A DNA stretch of 64,000 nt from Clitopilus passeckerianus (taxonomy: Eukaryota; Basidiomycota; Agaricomycetes; Agaricales; Entolomataceae). This document shows positions 11,016 to 22,073 of the stretch, in pieces (the first letter of the stretch is position 1; every line of letters begins with the position of its first letter). The notes beneath the pieces are model-generated. The model had not been told where the DNA came from. It made no database searches and saw nothing but the letters and a program-made list of their open reading frames with translations. The stretch is taken from positions 434,001-498,000 of the forward strand of contig CALYLX010000157.1 in NCBI GenBank assembly GCA_944990035.1. The letters are read 5' to 3'. The translations under genes were made by a program, and so were the position numbers.

Positions 11016-12182
11016 ATGTCTATAGCATGGAACGTTTCTGATTTTCTTGCTCTTTCCGCAAAGCTAGACGAATCTGGCTTGGTGTTGTCTGGCCCACCCA
11101 TCTCAGCCTATAATTTTGCATACGGCCTTGGTAAGGATACCATCCCACATGCCGCTATTCGCACTCGTTGAATCTATATTTTCAGGAATTGTTGAAACCG
11201 GTCCTCCGGCTAAGCCTATCTTTCACGAGCTGGAAATGACCGAACTGATGTGTGGTCTGGTCAGTTATCTTTGGAGAAGCTCAAATACACTTATCAAGAT
11301 ACTTAACTGAGCATCTTATAGCTCCATCTTAATATAAAGATCCCACCCGCTCAGCAACAACAGACGTTCGATGAATTCACTGCCAAATATATGGTTGAAA
11401 CGGTTCGGGTGTATCTCAGGGCTCGTAAAATAGTCAACGCTGGTCCTGGCCTTGGTCCACACCAGAAGTTCATGCTACTTCACAATTCGTCAGCCATGCT
11501 ACTCCGTCTTCAGAGATCACCATACTTCTTCAAATATCTGCGGTCCTAGAATCATACGATAGCCAATGGCAGGCAGCTGATGGCAGCATGTGCAGAAAGG
11601 ACTCTGGACGTACTCTCCCTCACCAGGGGTGACTTCTCCCCCGACAACACGCATGACGTTCTTTTAGTTGACACTGCTTCCGGCGGCTTAGAGCTTCTTT
11701 CCAGCCTTCTCACAGCATACGCGACTCCCTAAAATTACAAGAAGCTCCTGCCACCTTCGATTCGGACCGGGTTCCTTCCTTTTCTGCACGCATGGAACGA
11801 AACGGCACCAAAAAAGTTGCAGCGGGACCTGGTAACGAGGATAATATCGATCCTGCTGGGTTCCAAGGGCACTTTAAAGCATACCCAGAAGCTCCGTAAG
11901 TCCCTTGATGGCTCGAGCCTCTGTGCACTGCCCGAATGCAACGAGAAGGCAGGGTTTAAGAAATGTGCCCGGTGAGCCGCAACTTTCTGGAAAGCTGAAG
12001 CAAAGCAACTCACAATGAATTTACATCAGGTGCGAAACTGTTCGATATGTTAGTGCAAATTGGACTGCCTTTAAGCATCCCGTCTAATTCAACTTCCACA
12101 GTGTAGTGTCGCCCATCAAAGGCGCCATTGGGAGCGTCGAATTGACCCCCACCGAAACCACTGCTTTCATACTAAGTACTGA
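11016..12182 (+). pseudogene. MYND-finger family pseudogene M3
   Basis: The intron pattern of the family is kept (introns 11131-11185, 11260-11321 and two within the finger), and the C-terminal MYND finger still reads correctly (CALPECNEK, KKCARC, RYCSVAHQRRHW, final C, stop 12180-12182). The central exon, however, has two in-frame stops, TAG at 11547-11549 and TAA at 11730-11732. The first falls at a site that is Gln in M4 (RSQ), consistent with CAG to TAG. Apart from the stops the frame is preserved, so inactivation looks recent. Assembly error is an alternative but is unlikely for two separate stops. Confidence 0.75.
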
Positions 12183-12402
12183 TGTCAACGATCAGCGACT
12201 TAAAGTCTTGTAACAATGGAAGACCCGGAATCGCATATCCTTCTGACAGTACCAACTCCACTGAAGGTGATACAATAAATAGGCATATATATTCTGTACA
12301 TAATTAGCTGTAAAACACAAGAACCAACCTCATGATTCACATTTCAGCCGCCTGGAAACCGATAATCACTGCCTGGTCAAACATAAGAGATTCGTGCTGA
12401 TA

Positions 12403-15090
12403 CTAACCACCACACCCGCCTCCACATCCTCCTCCTCCACACCCACCACCGCCACCACCACCATCGCCACCACCGCTGCCGCCGCCGCACGCACCTCCTT
12501 CAAAAGCATCAATAATCGTGTTGTCGAGGAACAGAGAATACCTTACCGCCACCACAAGCGGAACCCCCAGCGCCGCAAGCACCAGCACCCTGAAAAACAT
12601 ATCAGCGGCCTGAACAGTCAAGGGGATCATGCCACCTACCGCAGCGCAGCTCCCGCCACCTGCTCCGGCACTACTATCGACCACACCTGGTGCATAGGCG
12701 GCACACCCGACGTAGATCGGGCTATAATACCAGAGAGGGATAGGCAGCAAGAACGCTGGATCATGGGCATACGCTCTGTCCAAAGCTCGCTGGTCAAGTT
12801 TGCCCTTCTCGGCGAGTTCTTTGTCCCGAAGCAGCCTCTTGCGCCTCTTCTCCCGCCTCTTGTTCCGGCGATAGTCACTTAAGGTCTTCTTGTGATTGTC
12901 AAAGACAGAGTTATGGTCGCTCGGGTGTGTTGCCGCAAGGACCGAAAGGTCGTCCTCATAGGAGGAGGGAGGGACGAGGTACGACTTGGGACCGTTGCTA
13001 GCAGATACGAATTTAGAGAGCCTTTGGCCGATGGTTTCTCCAGGGATAGGGCATCCGCAGTGCATGTACTGGACTTGGAACCGGTTCTTCCAAGCTCGGC
13101 ATGTAACGTCGAAGGCTGAGGCAAGAGTGTCTTCTTCGATCTTGTCGTCACTAGTAGGAAGACATGAGGGAAAGTCGAAGGGCCGATGAAGAAGAACTTA
13201 CTGATCAATGTATCTTCCAACCAGTCTCTTACTGTCCATATTGTATTGATTACCGAGCAATTGGTGAGTGTGCCAAGCAAGATCAATATCGAGCGTTGGG
13301 ACGAAGAAACCCGCAGGAGAGGACGACATCAGATCCAAGAATCTAGGTAGGTGTGGGCGACGAGTCAACGAAAATGGGTGAAACCACCTACGCGTGATAT
13401 CGAGCGATACTATGTTGCAATGCAATCTCATCGAGAGGGTCGTCGAAGCACCCGGGTTCCGTCCATCTGAGAGCATGCATTTTCTGGACGAACGAGCCTT
13501 GACGAATGACCTGTGAGCCAAAACCATCAGTGACCTGTCCGAACAAAGCTGAAGTGGAAGACCTACGGCACCGACGAGATCAACAGAGAATATTTCACCC
13601 GTGGTATAGGCCGACATGATCCTTCCAAGCCTGAAGGAGCCGTCTAAGGAATCGAACAAATTTGATGCCACAGACCAGGAACTTACAATTTGCCACCTCC
13701 AGCTTTCATCTTTGACGCCATCTGGGCCTTGATCGAGTCAAGAGAGCATCTGGTGTTATTCATAATGAGTTTGACCCATTCCTGTTGAGTCGGGGGAAGC
13801 ACAGGGGGCCTGAGAAGGGTTGATTGGAGGATCGCATCCTTGACTGTCTGTCCCCTCAATTGGTCGGAGACGGAGTCTGGAGTTCTCAATGTACCACTGA
13901 GGAACATATGAGGAAACGTCCAATAGCGTAAAAATATATATAGAAAAGACGCACGCAAGGTAGGTAGGATAGGGGGTTGTGATATCCTCCGCGAGCTTAC
14001 GAGCTCCAAGACTCGAATGGGTGATCTCTTGTTGGCAGCCGAAACTGGGACAGGTCATGGTGAACTTCTTCTGCAAGTATCCGGTACCAATCGCGTCCAT
14101 GTAGGCTGTGGGCAAGATGAAGCTTGCGACTTTCCAGGAAGGAGGAAATACCCACGATGGTCAGAGAACCTACTGCAAGCAGGGCAGGGTACCCGCTTGA
14201 CAGTGTTCTGCCTCGCATCTTCAAGCGCGTCATACGGCCGACTGGTGTGCTGTTCCCATAGGGCTACACGAGCACGCGTCGGAGGTTGTTGAGTAACAGA
14301 CTGCAGAGAATCCGGCTGTGGGGAGTGTAAATCAGAATCTGCAAGTAACAAGGATACTACGGTGCTCACCAAGATAGAAGCAAACTGTTCTCCGATGTCA
14401 GCTAGAACCCGCAACTTGGGGATGCGGGTACAATCCTCGGCGTACCATCTGGGGTTTGTATGGTGAGAAGAAGCCGAACAGTATGAAGACAGCACATACC
14501 CTGGGTTCAGCATGTAAGCATGCCAAACCTACGGGTCATAGTCAGAGAAGGAATGGGCAGAAAGATTACTGAGTCGCACCATCAGGACGTCGAGAGGTGG
14601 AATAATGTCAACTCCCGAAGAGCGCGCAGCATCGTTAAGGATCAGGGAGTCGCACCAGGCTGCAAATCTGAAATTGGGTTATGTTAGTAAGGTTTGAGCC
14701 TCCCAGGACACAGATGCCTCCTTACCTATCGACCGCAAAGGCAACAAACCATGCCCATCTCAAATCCTTCTCCGTTGGAAACGGTTGTACTGGCTGTTGC
14801 TCCAGGTCATTCAGCTCCTCGATGGTCTTCCTCAACTCGGCGAAAGCATGGAGGAGGGACAGGTGGCTCTTGATAGCAGCTGGTGTTACCAGAGGCGCAG
14901 TGCGTTGGGCACCAATGATGAAAGCGGTCGGAAAGGCATAACTCGGGGGAAGACTCGTCGAGTCCGCTGTAGGTTCCGCTTTGTGATCGCTTGGTTTCCT
15001 TGGCTCAGGCTGCGAGCTATAGACTGGGGGTGGTGCCTCGTTCGAGGGCAAATCCTGGGCGTCAATGGATGGCATGATCTTGGGCTTCAT
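12403..15090 (-). CDS. GRDP-like (DUF1399) protein, copy B
   Basis: The multi-exon gene is syntenic exon by exon with copy A. Exon 1 ends in FVAFAVDR. Later exons carry VWHAYMLNP, RWYAEDCTRIPKLR, PCPACT/YMDAIGTGYL (junction), CPSFGCQQ, IMSAYTTGEIFSVDLVGA, LDIDLAWHTHQLLG, a CGCPIPGE motif and THPSDHNSVFDN. The start is the ATG at 15090, with a second in-frame ATG at 15075. The protein ends in a long Gly/Cys tail encoded by GGT/GGA/GGC repeats at 12403-12500. An intron just before the tail (GTAAGG donor near 12550) is possible and would change the join. It appears intact. M3 lies tail to tail with it. Confidence 0.8.
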
Positions 15091-15751
15091 CCAAGCACTT
15101 CATCACTCTTTCTATACATGCTCGGTCGTTGTCTATCATAGGGGATATCACGGGGTTGACAGCCATGGGTACCTTGCACCGCCCCTTGCAGTGAAATCGT
15201 TTTTGATAGATGGTGGGGTCGGCGCAGGGTGGCTATTAAAAGTCACGAACGCATGTGGGGAAACGAGCACCATCGAAAGGTCGACATTGTCAGTTATGGG
15301 TAAGAAGGGGTCCCGTTTCAAGATAGGTGTGAAGCTGGTGTGAAGTATAACCTGCCGTATCGCCTACGAAGCCGGCAAGTACGCGATAGGAACTGGAACG
15401 GTCGGACCAAATCGATTTCACTGGAGTTTCAACACTTTGAATTCTCAAAAACTACGCGGCGAGGAGAGGTTATATATAGATGGGCTACCAAGCGAGTGTG
15501 AGCTAGTCTGCTGCTCTCAACTGGGGATACGCGATCCTCTTTGCGCCCCAAGTTCACGTTCGGATTCTTCAGAGACGGAACTGAAATGGCTAAGGGGTGG
15601 TTACGCCATTGATGTACAGTCATCCTTTCTGACTGACATTGCTGTGAAAGGGCAACACATTTATGATGCCGGAAAGACGAATACAGCCGGACATTCGCCC
15701 CTGTGTTAAACGTGCGTGGCGTGTGTCCAAACTTGCCCACCACTGGCAGAC
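15091..15751. other. Intergenic region upstream of GRDP B
   Basis: This 661-bp gap lies between the 3' end of copy C and the start of copy B and should hold the B promoter. Copy C could extend here by an extra 3' exon (donor GTGAGT near 15755, acceptor near 15700), but I cannot support that over the simple stop. No other gene is recognised. Confidence 0.4.
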
Positions 15752-18700
15752 CTACTCACGTCGTACCAGCCCATCTGATCCTTCGGTGGGCCAGGGCAAG
15801 TCACTATATTGCAGCATCCCCGCTGGGTACTGATTTGTCATGTCAGCCGCAGTAAATGGTATCACCTGGACAAGAGTCCACACCTTTTTAACATCGAAGT
15901 ATTGGCTATCATTGGTGTGGGCTGCATAGAGAACGCAATCTGCACGTCCGGTCGATTTAAAGTACCAATCTGGGATGGGAGCAAAGAAGGCTGGATCGTG
16001 AGGCACATTTGATTCAAGTTTTTCGGATTTTCCTCTAGTCAGCCCCTTGAGTATGCCATCTTCGCGGTTTTCCCTCCTGGACCGCTTCTCGAGCCGGACC
16101 TTCCTGATAGCCCTATTGTTCACGCTGCGGCGATTATCGTAGACCGCGCTGTGATCACTTGCGTGTGTACTTGCTTGGAACATGAGATCGTCCCCCGACC
16201 GTGGCTTGAGCAGATTCTCCTGTTCTCTGTAATTGTGGGTATAGTGTGTGTCGGTGCTGCCGAACATTTGTTTTCCTGGGGCTGGGCAACCACAGAAGGT
16301 ATATGGGACCTTGAAGCGAGACTTCCAAGCTCGACAAGTCACGTCAAACGCTTGTTCGAGATTGGATTCATTCACTTTGTCATCGCTAACAAGGTGATTC
16401 AGCTAAGGGCAGCAAAACTGCCACAGGTGACTCACTGGTCTAGGTAGAAATGGACGTATTTCTTGCAGTCCTCGTGATATTTGATACCGAAAAGTTGATG
16501 GGTGTGCCAGGCAAGGTCGATGTCAAGAGTAGGCACATATAATAGTTTGGGAGAAGTTGCAATTAGGTCGAGAAAGCTATTGGACAATCAGTCATTCGGA
16601 AATTAATACGAGTAGAAACTCGATACTTACGCGTGATAGCGCGTGACGACATGCTGCAGGATAACCTCATCGTCTGCGCGAGCAAAATAACCAGGTCTGG
16701 ACCACCCAAACTCGTGCATCTTCTGGACGAAGGAGCTTTGTCTCAATACCTGTCGGATGAGTAGAGTCAGTGATGTCGTTGGGGTCAATGTGGTAACCAT
16801 ACTGCGCCAACGAGATCGACGGAGAAAACATTTCCGTCCGTGTAGGCTGAGTAGATCCTTCGGGGCCTAAGATAGAGCTTTCAGAGGGGGGGGAGATGAC
16901 TAAGACCTCACTACCCACATTTTGATGGACTCTTCATTGCTTTTCCTCAAGGCGCTGGTGATGGAGTTGACGAGGCGGCACAGCGTAAACTTATGCTTTC
17001 TCAAGATTTCGATAACCCAGCCGGCGCGGGCAAAATTAACAGGGCGTATCAAGTCGTTTGACTGTAAAACCTCGCTCTTCACGTATCGCTTGAGGACCGA
17101 TAGAATCAGCTCCTCGTCCGTGAATGCTTTGGGACACTGTAAGCTCTCGTATTTCGATATAGCGGTCTTCACCCGTTGACCGCTGGCCTTGTTGATGGCG
17201 TATAGGGAAGACCATATGGAACCACTGAGAGAGACGTATCAGCTTGGTGCAGGGGGGCCAAAATGACTGGAATTACGAACGCGAGGAATGATTGCAGGGT
17301 GTCGTCCGATCGAACAATGTCCTCGGCTAACTTGCGAGCTCCCATGGAAGTCTTGTCAATGGTTTTATTCACGAAATGACAATCGATGTTCGAGCAGAAG
17401 GCTTCAAAGTTTTGTTGTAGGAACCCCGTGCCATCCCTATTCATATAGGCTGGAAATACTCAGCGTACGGTAAGGGAGTATGAATAAAGGAAAGACTGAC
17501 GATGTTCGATGTTGGATTCGCAATCTGGGCATTTGAATACTTTGACACGACTTTGCCTAGCGTCTTCGAATACATCAAAGGCTCGCCCTTGCGTCTTGTT
17601 CTTCCATGTTTCTCTGCGTATATCCGTGACAGGTGCGTCAAGTATTATACTGAGTTCACCGGTCTGAAAATTTCCGGTCATTAACATCAGGAAGCACGAC
17701 GTCAGGCAATTTACCAGTGCAGGCATAAATCTCAAGTGGCCAATCCGGGCCAGAACACGGAGGCATGGGATCCTTTTGGAGTCCTCTGCATACCATCTAG
17801 TAATTCTCAGTACAGAGAAACAGTAAAAAAAAAGGCAGTAACATACGCAGGATTTAATAGGTAGGTATGCCAAACCTAAAACAACCGGTAAGAGCCAGCA
17901 TACGGGAGTCTATCAAGAAAGCCTTTACCATCAGAACATCGAGTGGGGGCATAATCTCGTGGGTTGCATACTGAACATCTTCTGATTTTAGTGATTCGCA
18001 CCATATCGAAAACCTGAAAGGCTCAAAGGATAAATACGGGCTCTACCCAGAATAAAATTTCAAGCACCTATCAACCGCGAACGAAACTAGCCAAGCCCAA
18101 CGTCGGTCCTTTTCTTTAGGGAAAGGCGTGACAGGTTGGTCATCGCGGTTGTCCAGGCCCTCCACAGTCCTTCTGAGGCGCCAAAACGCGTGCATGAGCG
18201 ACAGGTGTCCACTAACGTGGTGCGATGTCACCAATGCTTCGGTCTGGGTGCTGAGAATGTAGTATGATGACGGATGACTGTATTCCGGTGGATCGACATC
18301 AGCCATGGACTCCGATGTACCATCATCAGTCCAGTGCAATTCGTGCAAGTCATTCTGCGAGTTCTGGTTCGTAGGAATGTCTGATATTCGCAAAGGTCGT
18401 AGAGTCGGTGTTCCCGGCCGCTCCTCCTCGTCCTCATACTGACTGGTCTGTGTGAGGGTCGATGTACTTCCAAACTGACGCTCCAGAAAAGTACTGCTCG
18501 GTGCATAGCGAAGCGTCGTTTGCCCAGAGTGCGGAGCCGATGAAGAGTCGTCTTCGTCATAACCATAGAGTGAAGGAGTAGTCCGGTAGCTGGGAGGATA
18601 TAGACTCTGGGTGTCCTGGATATCTCCATCGTCTGATATGGTGCGTTGATCGTCATCCGGTGTGTAAGTAGCGTAGCTTGGTGGACGCCTGGAGGTGTTC

Positions 18701-18801
18701 ATTGAAGACATGGAGGATTGACGAGAAAATTGCGCTCCAGAGTGCTGGATTGGACCACTTGGTGCCCATTCCCCGCTTCTCGGGGAGCCTCGATAGTCCA
18801 T
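15752..18801 (-). CDS. GRDP-like (DUF1399) protein, copy C
   Basis: The multi-exon gene follows the A/B exon plan. An extended Ser/Pro-rich N-terminus (about 170 residues; PPSYRTTPSLYGYDEDD) precedes the conserved LSLMHAFWRLRRTVE and WLVSFAVDR. Later exons give VWHTYLLNP, CPDCESNIEH, YMNRDGTGFLQQNF, RIYSAYTDGNVFSVDLVGA, LDIDLAWHTHQLFG, FCGCPAPG and STHASDHSAVYDN. It lacks the Gly/Cys tail of A and B, ending instead in a non-repetitive sequence. The start was placed at the ATG at 18801; its promoter and first codons are duplicated at about 19.2 kb. One splice donor (before the ...GSIWSS exon) appears to be GTTCGT. No disabling mutation seen. Function unknown. Confidence 0.78.
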
Positions 18802-18960
18802 AGCGCTGAGATGGGCGCGATGCTGGCGTCGTGTTGCACACCATCCTGTCAAGCTCGGTGGTATATATGGTGAAAGTTGAGGTTGCAGCCATCATAGCAT
18901 CACAAGCTCTTCTGATCTGCGTGCTACTCGGGATCACACGATGCTCTTAGCTCGATTCAA
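18718..18960 (-). repeat. Segmental duplication unit 1: promoter and first codons of GRDP copy C
   Basis: This block includes the start codon region and about 150 bp upstream of copy C, with a TATATAT element near 18863. It has a diverged direct copy at 19128-19372, where blocks such as GTGAAAGTTGAG, CAAGCTCTTCTGATCTGCGT and GGGATCACACGATGC are kept. Confidence 0.85.
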
Positions 18961-19127
18961 TCAGGAAAGTCGGGGTATAATTGGAGGAATTGCAGCCAAT
19001 CTCCGATAAAGAATCTACCCTGAGGTGTACGCTCAGACACAGTCTGGATTAAGAAATTTGAGTCCATGAGTACGCAGAACATATGAAGTGATCCTCGAGG
19101 TATCGTTCGAAGCTACGGATGGTTGAC

Positions 19128-19372
19128 GGGAAGACTACGCTTCAGAGTGCTGCAGTGGTCCGCTTGGAGGCCACTGCCCGTTTCGGTGGAATCCTTGATC
19201 ATCCATAGCGTTAAGATGGCGCGATATTGGTGGCATGCTGCACTCCTTTATGCCAGGCTAGACGGTATATATAGTGAAAGTTGAGATTGCGGCCATCATA
19301 AGTCACACAAGCTCTTCTGATCTGCGTACTCTCGGGATCACACGATGCCTATTCAATATGGACAGTCGAGGT
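19128..19372 (-). repeat. Segmental duplication unit 2: orphan copy of the GRDP C promoter and 5' codons
   Basis: This is a diverged copy of 18718-18960 with TATA element, start codon and about 23 codons (MDDQGFHRNGQWPPSGPLQH... against MDYRGSPRSGEWAPSGPIQH in copy C), then an in-frame TAG. It could still act as a promoter producing a short untranslatable RNA. Confidence 0.8.
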
Positions 19373-19740
19373 ACAAATGCAAGGAATGGCAGTGTGCTCG
19401 ACGGCAAGGAATATTGAAGCCAACTTTGGGTACAGAGTTGATAAACTTGCTACATAATGCCTACACTCGAGCACCTCCTTGCATCTCCACGATTGCCTGT
19501 TAAGATGTGCAGTCACACGTACCAGTCCCTATAGTGTCGCAGATGGAATGATAATCTGGACTAAAAATCTGAGTTCACGAGGATACAGGGCATAGGAAGT
19601 AACTCACATCCTGTGAGGTCGAGTGCCGATCCACTGTTGCTAGTGATAGGCCGTGTAGTTCCCGAGAGAGAGGTGTGGGGCGACGAGAGAATCACGGGAA
19701 ACAACAAAAAGAATGCTAGTCTATGGTCAGTTGCCAATGC

Positions 19741-20510
19741 TTCATGCTTTCCTTTCTTGGGGTTCGACAAAAAGCTTCCTTTGGCCCTTTAACTGCCGCT
19801 CCTTCCGTTTCCTTAGCCTAGTTCCCCTGTTGCGCTCACATATCGCGTAGACTGAATTGTGATCACTAGGGCGGTGGCTTTCCTCGAAAATGTTGCGGTA
19901 GCACCAGCTAATGGTTTTCATTAACCCTTCATGTTGTCTGTAATGGGCTTCGCAGGGACGCCGAGACCCGACCGTCCCAGGTGAGGATAAAGGGGTCCGA
20001 TTGGAATTCGTGTGGAAGGATGCTTGCGATGGGAAAGTCAGTCGATGGTCACGAAAAATAGGAGCCTCCTGTAAGGTCAAACTCAGCCAGCTAGGAGCTC
20101 AAGTATGTAGGGATAACTTAAAATTGTGGCAATCTCGACCCTGTTTCCATATGTGTATCCTGAAGGCGCCCAGTCAAGGACTGGAAAGTACCTTGCAGAG
20201 GTGCATCCCTAATCGGAGAAAGTCTTGGATGCCCTAGAGGTGGGGTATTGTAGACCAAAGGATCATCACCTTCTACAACTTCCGTTGTGTAGCTGGGCGG
20301 TCGCGGACTCTTGCATCGTTGTCTGTGCGAAAGCTCGGTGGGTATACTCCCTGGCAGACTCGCCAGTCGATTCCATAGCTTCCAACAACGGACAATGGCT
20401 TAAAGGGGTCTGGAGTCTGGATATCGTCGTAGGCGACGTCCAAGGCGAGAGCTGATGACTGGGCTTGAAGTCAGGGTTCACCAGCGTTTCCCATCATCAT
20501 TGCTGGAAGG
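19741..20510 (-). pseudogene. GRDP-like remnant, copy D
   Basis: The minus strand at 19741-20080 encodes a piece homologous to the C-terminal part of copy C: HYRQHEGLMKT...ESHRPSDHNSVYAICERN...RLRKRKERQ, including the family HPSDHNSVY signature. Upstream (about 20160-20510) a Pro-rich stretch (RPPSYTTEVVEGDDP) resembles the copy C N-terminus. The conserved middle of the protein is missing and frames do not join, so this is an internally deleted, decayed copy. The C-terminal homology is clear; the N-terminal part is tentative. Confidence 0.55.
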
Positions 20511-20665
20511 GGAGTAGTATTTCATCCGGATTCATTACGTGGTACATGTGTCTCTAAGACAGAAGTTCATCCAAGAAGCATGCTCTTCAAATGAGCATCG
20601 TCTCTTGCTATCGTCTACACCTTTTCGTGAGCGTATTTCCTAGGATGCCTGAGTGAGATAAAATA

Positions 20666-21447
20666 CTATGGCTGGTAAACGGATACGCACCTGTCTTCAG
20701 CGCACTGCCCGCATTCCGCGCTATGCATGTGGAACATAAAAACCACAAAGGGAGGCATAAAGCCGAATAACCCTGCAACCAGCACGACAGCAGCAACAGT
20801 CTTCGACTCCTGCAGCCACAAGCTAATCATGATATGCAGGAACGTACACAAACATCCTGTCGTGAAAGACAGGATGCAGTGTTTGAGGAGTATGGTCCAG
20901 CCCCTGGCAATACCAAAGGCATGCAGGACGTAAGTCTCGCCATGGCCGTCGAGTAACCTGCTGTTCAGGTCAGGAGATCGCTTTGACTGTCCAGTGGTAG
21001 CATCGAAGATTCTTCTGGGATAACCGTGACTGCAAGACATGTATATCTGACGTGCGGTGGTGGGCAGAGAAGCCACTGCAATGAGCAACAGAATGGCCGA
21101 CAGGGTTGCCCCTAGGTTGAGCAGAAGGCCAGAATAAGCAAAAAAGCGCAACGCCGTGTCTGCAGCCTCGGAGAAGGCGCCATGATCGGGAAGGTTTCCA
21201 ATGAGTTGGGCTTCAGTCCCTGCAAGAAACACCGTCTGTGCATAGTATCAGATGCTTTGTCCTATTTGTGCAAAAGTTGCTGCTCAGTGCTCACCACAAT
21301 GGCAACCGCCTGCAGCCTTGGCATCCAAGAATCCATAACACTCTTAGGCAACTTGGGCAATTCATCTATTGTTCGATAAGACTTGAATTCTCAAGACTGG
21401 GTCAAGCGCTTACATCCCATTGGATCTAGCTCTGCTTTTGACGACAT
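20666..21447 (-). CDS. Small multi-pass membrane protein (Agaricomycete type, unknown function)
   Basis: Three exons (21447-21414, 21365-21295, 21235-20666) give about 224 residues starting MSSKAELDPMGYELPKLPK. Three strongly hydrophobic segments follow (FFAYSGLLLNLGATLSAILL, then HCILSFTTGCLCTFLHIMI, then VVLVAGLFGFMPPFVVFMF), with SWMPRLQAVAIV before them. An extra 42-nt 3' intron (donor GTGCGT near 20689) could replace the last residues by a short alternative tail. Proteins of this layout recur in basidiomycetes, but no function is known to me. Confidence 0.7.
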
Positions 21448-22073
21448 TTTTGCTGTCACGGTTTCTGGCGCTTGTGTCTTCTTGTTATCGTGCTTTCTGG
21501 GAGTGAGGGGCAGAAGTCAACCTGGTCCACACGTTCCAGCCCATTTGGGCTGCCATTTGTTCGTTGACGAGTGATAAGCGCCCGTCGAGTGTGCAGTGCC
21601 AATTGAATGTTGAAAGCAAGGTGATGAGCCTGAGAATTTTTTAATGTTGGGCCAATTGCAAGTGATGCTGTCTTTCCCCTCCTCATCCATCGACCGTGAC
21701 GTGCTATACAGTACTATAGCTTCCATATTACATTTCTTTCGTTCGTCCAGACATGCTGCCTGACAGCCTAGGCACAACAACTTGGACGACAAAGCCCCTC
21801 ATGGCTGTCAGTAAACCTTGATCGGTTTTACTCTGTAAACGGAGGGAACTTGAATCCAGGGAGGCAACCCGGATTTGTTTTGTCACTCCAGAACCTGACC
21901 GTATCTGTACGGGACGATTACAAGGTAGACACAGCAATGATCAATCCGGTCCACTCGCTGTCATCGATGTGCCAAACTTCAGGCAATGCCAATCCTGCCA
22001 GGACGTGATCACAAATTTCGGCTTTGAAGCGCTTCAGGCCTTCCTGTGGCGACTGACTCCATGCCCACGCTCT
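21448..22073. other. Divergent intergenic region
   Basis: These 626 bp lie between the membrane-protein gene and the broken coiled-coil gene. Only short overlapping frames without family features are seen. Confidence 0.35.

Noticed and set aside
12394..12882. Plus-strand Thr/Ser-rich frame of 162 codons
   Set aside because: Antisense of the GRDP B Gly/Cys tail and preceding exon.
4434..18000. CRISPR, operon or bacterial origin
   Set aside because: Introns in nearly every gene, eukaryotic tRNA features and fungal protein families exclude a bacterial source.
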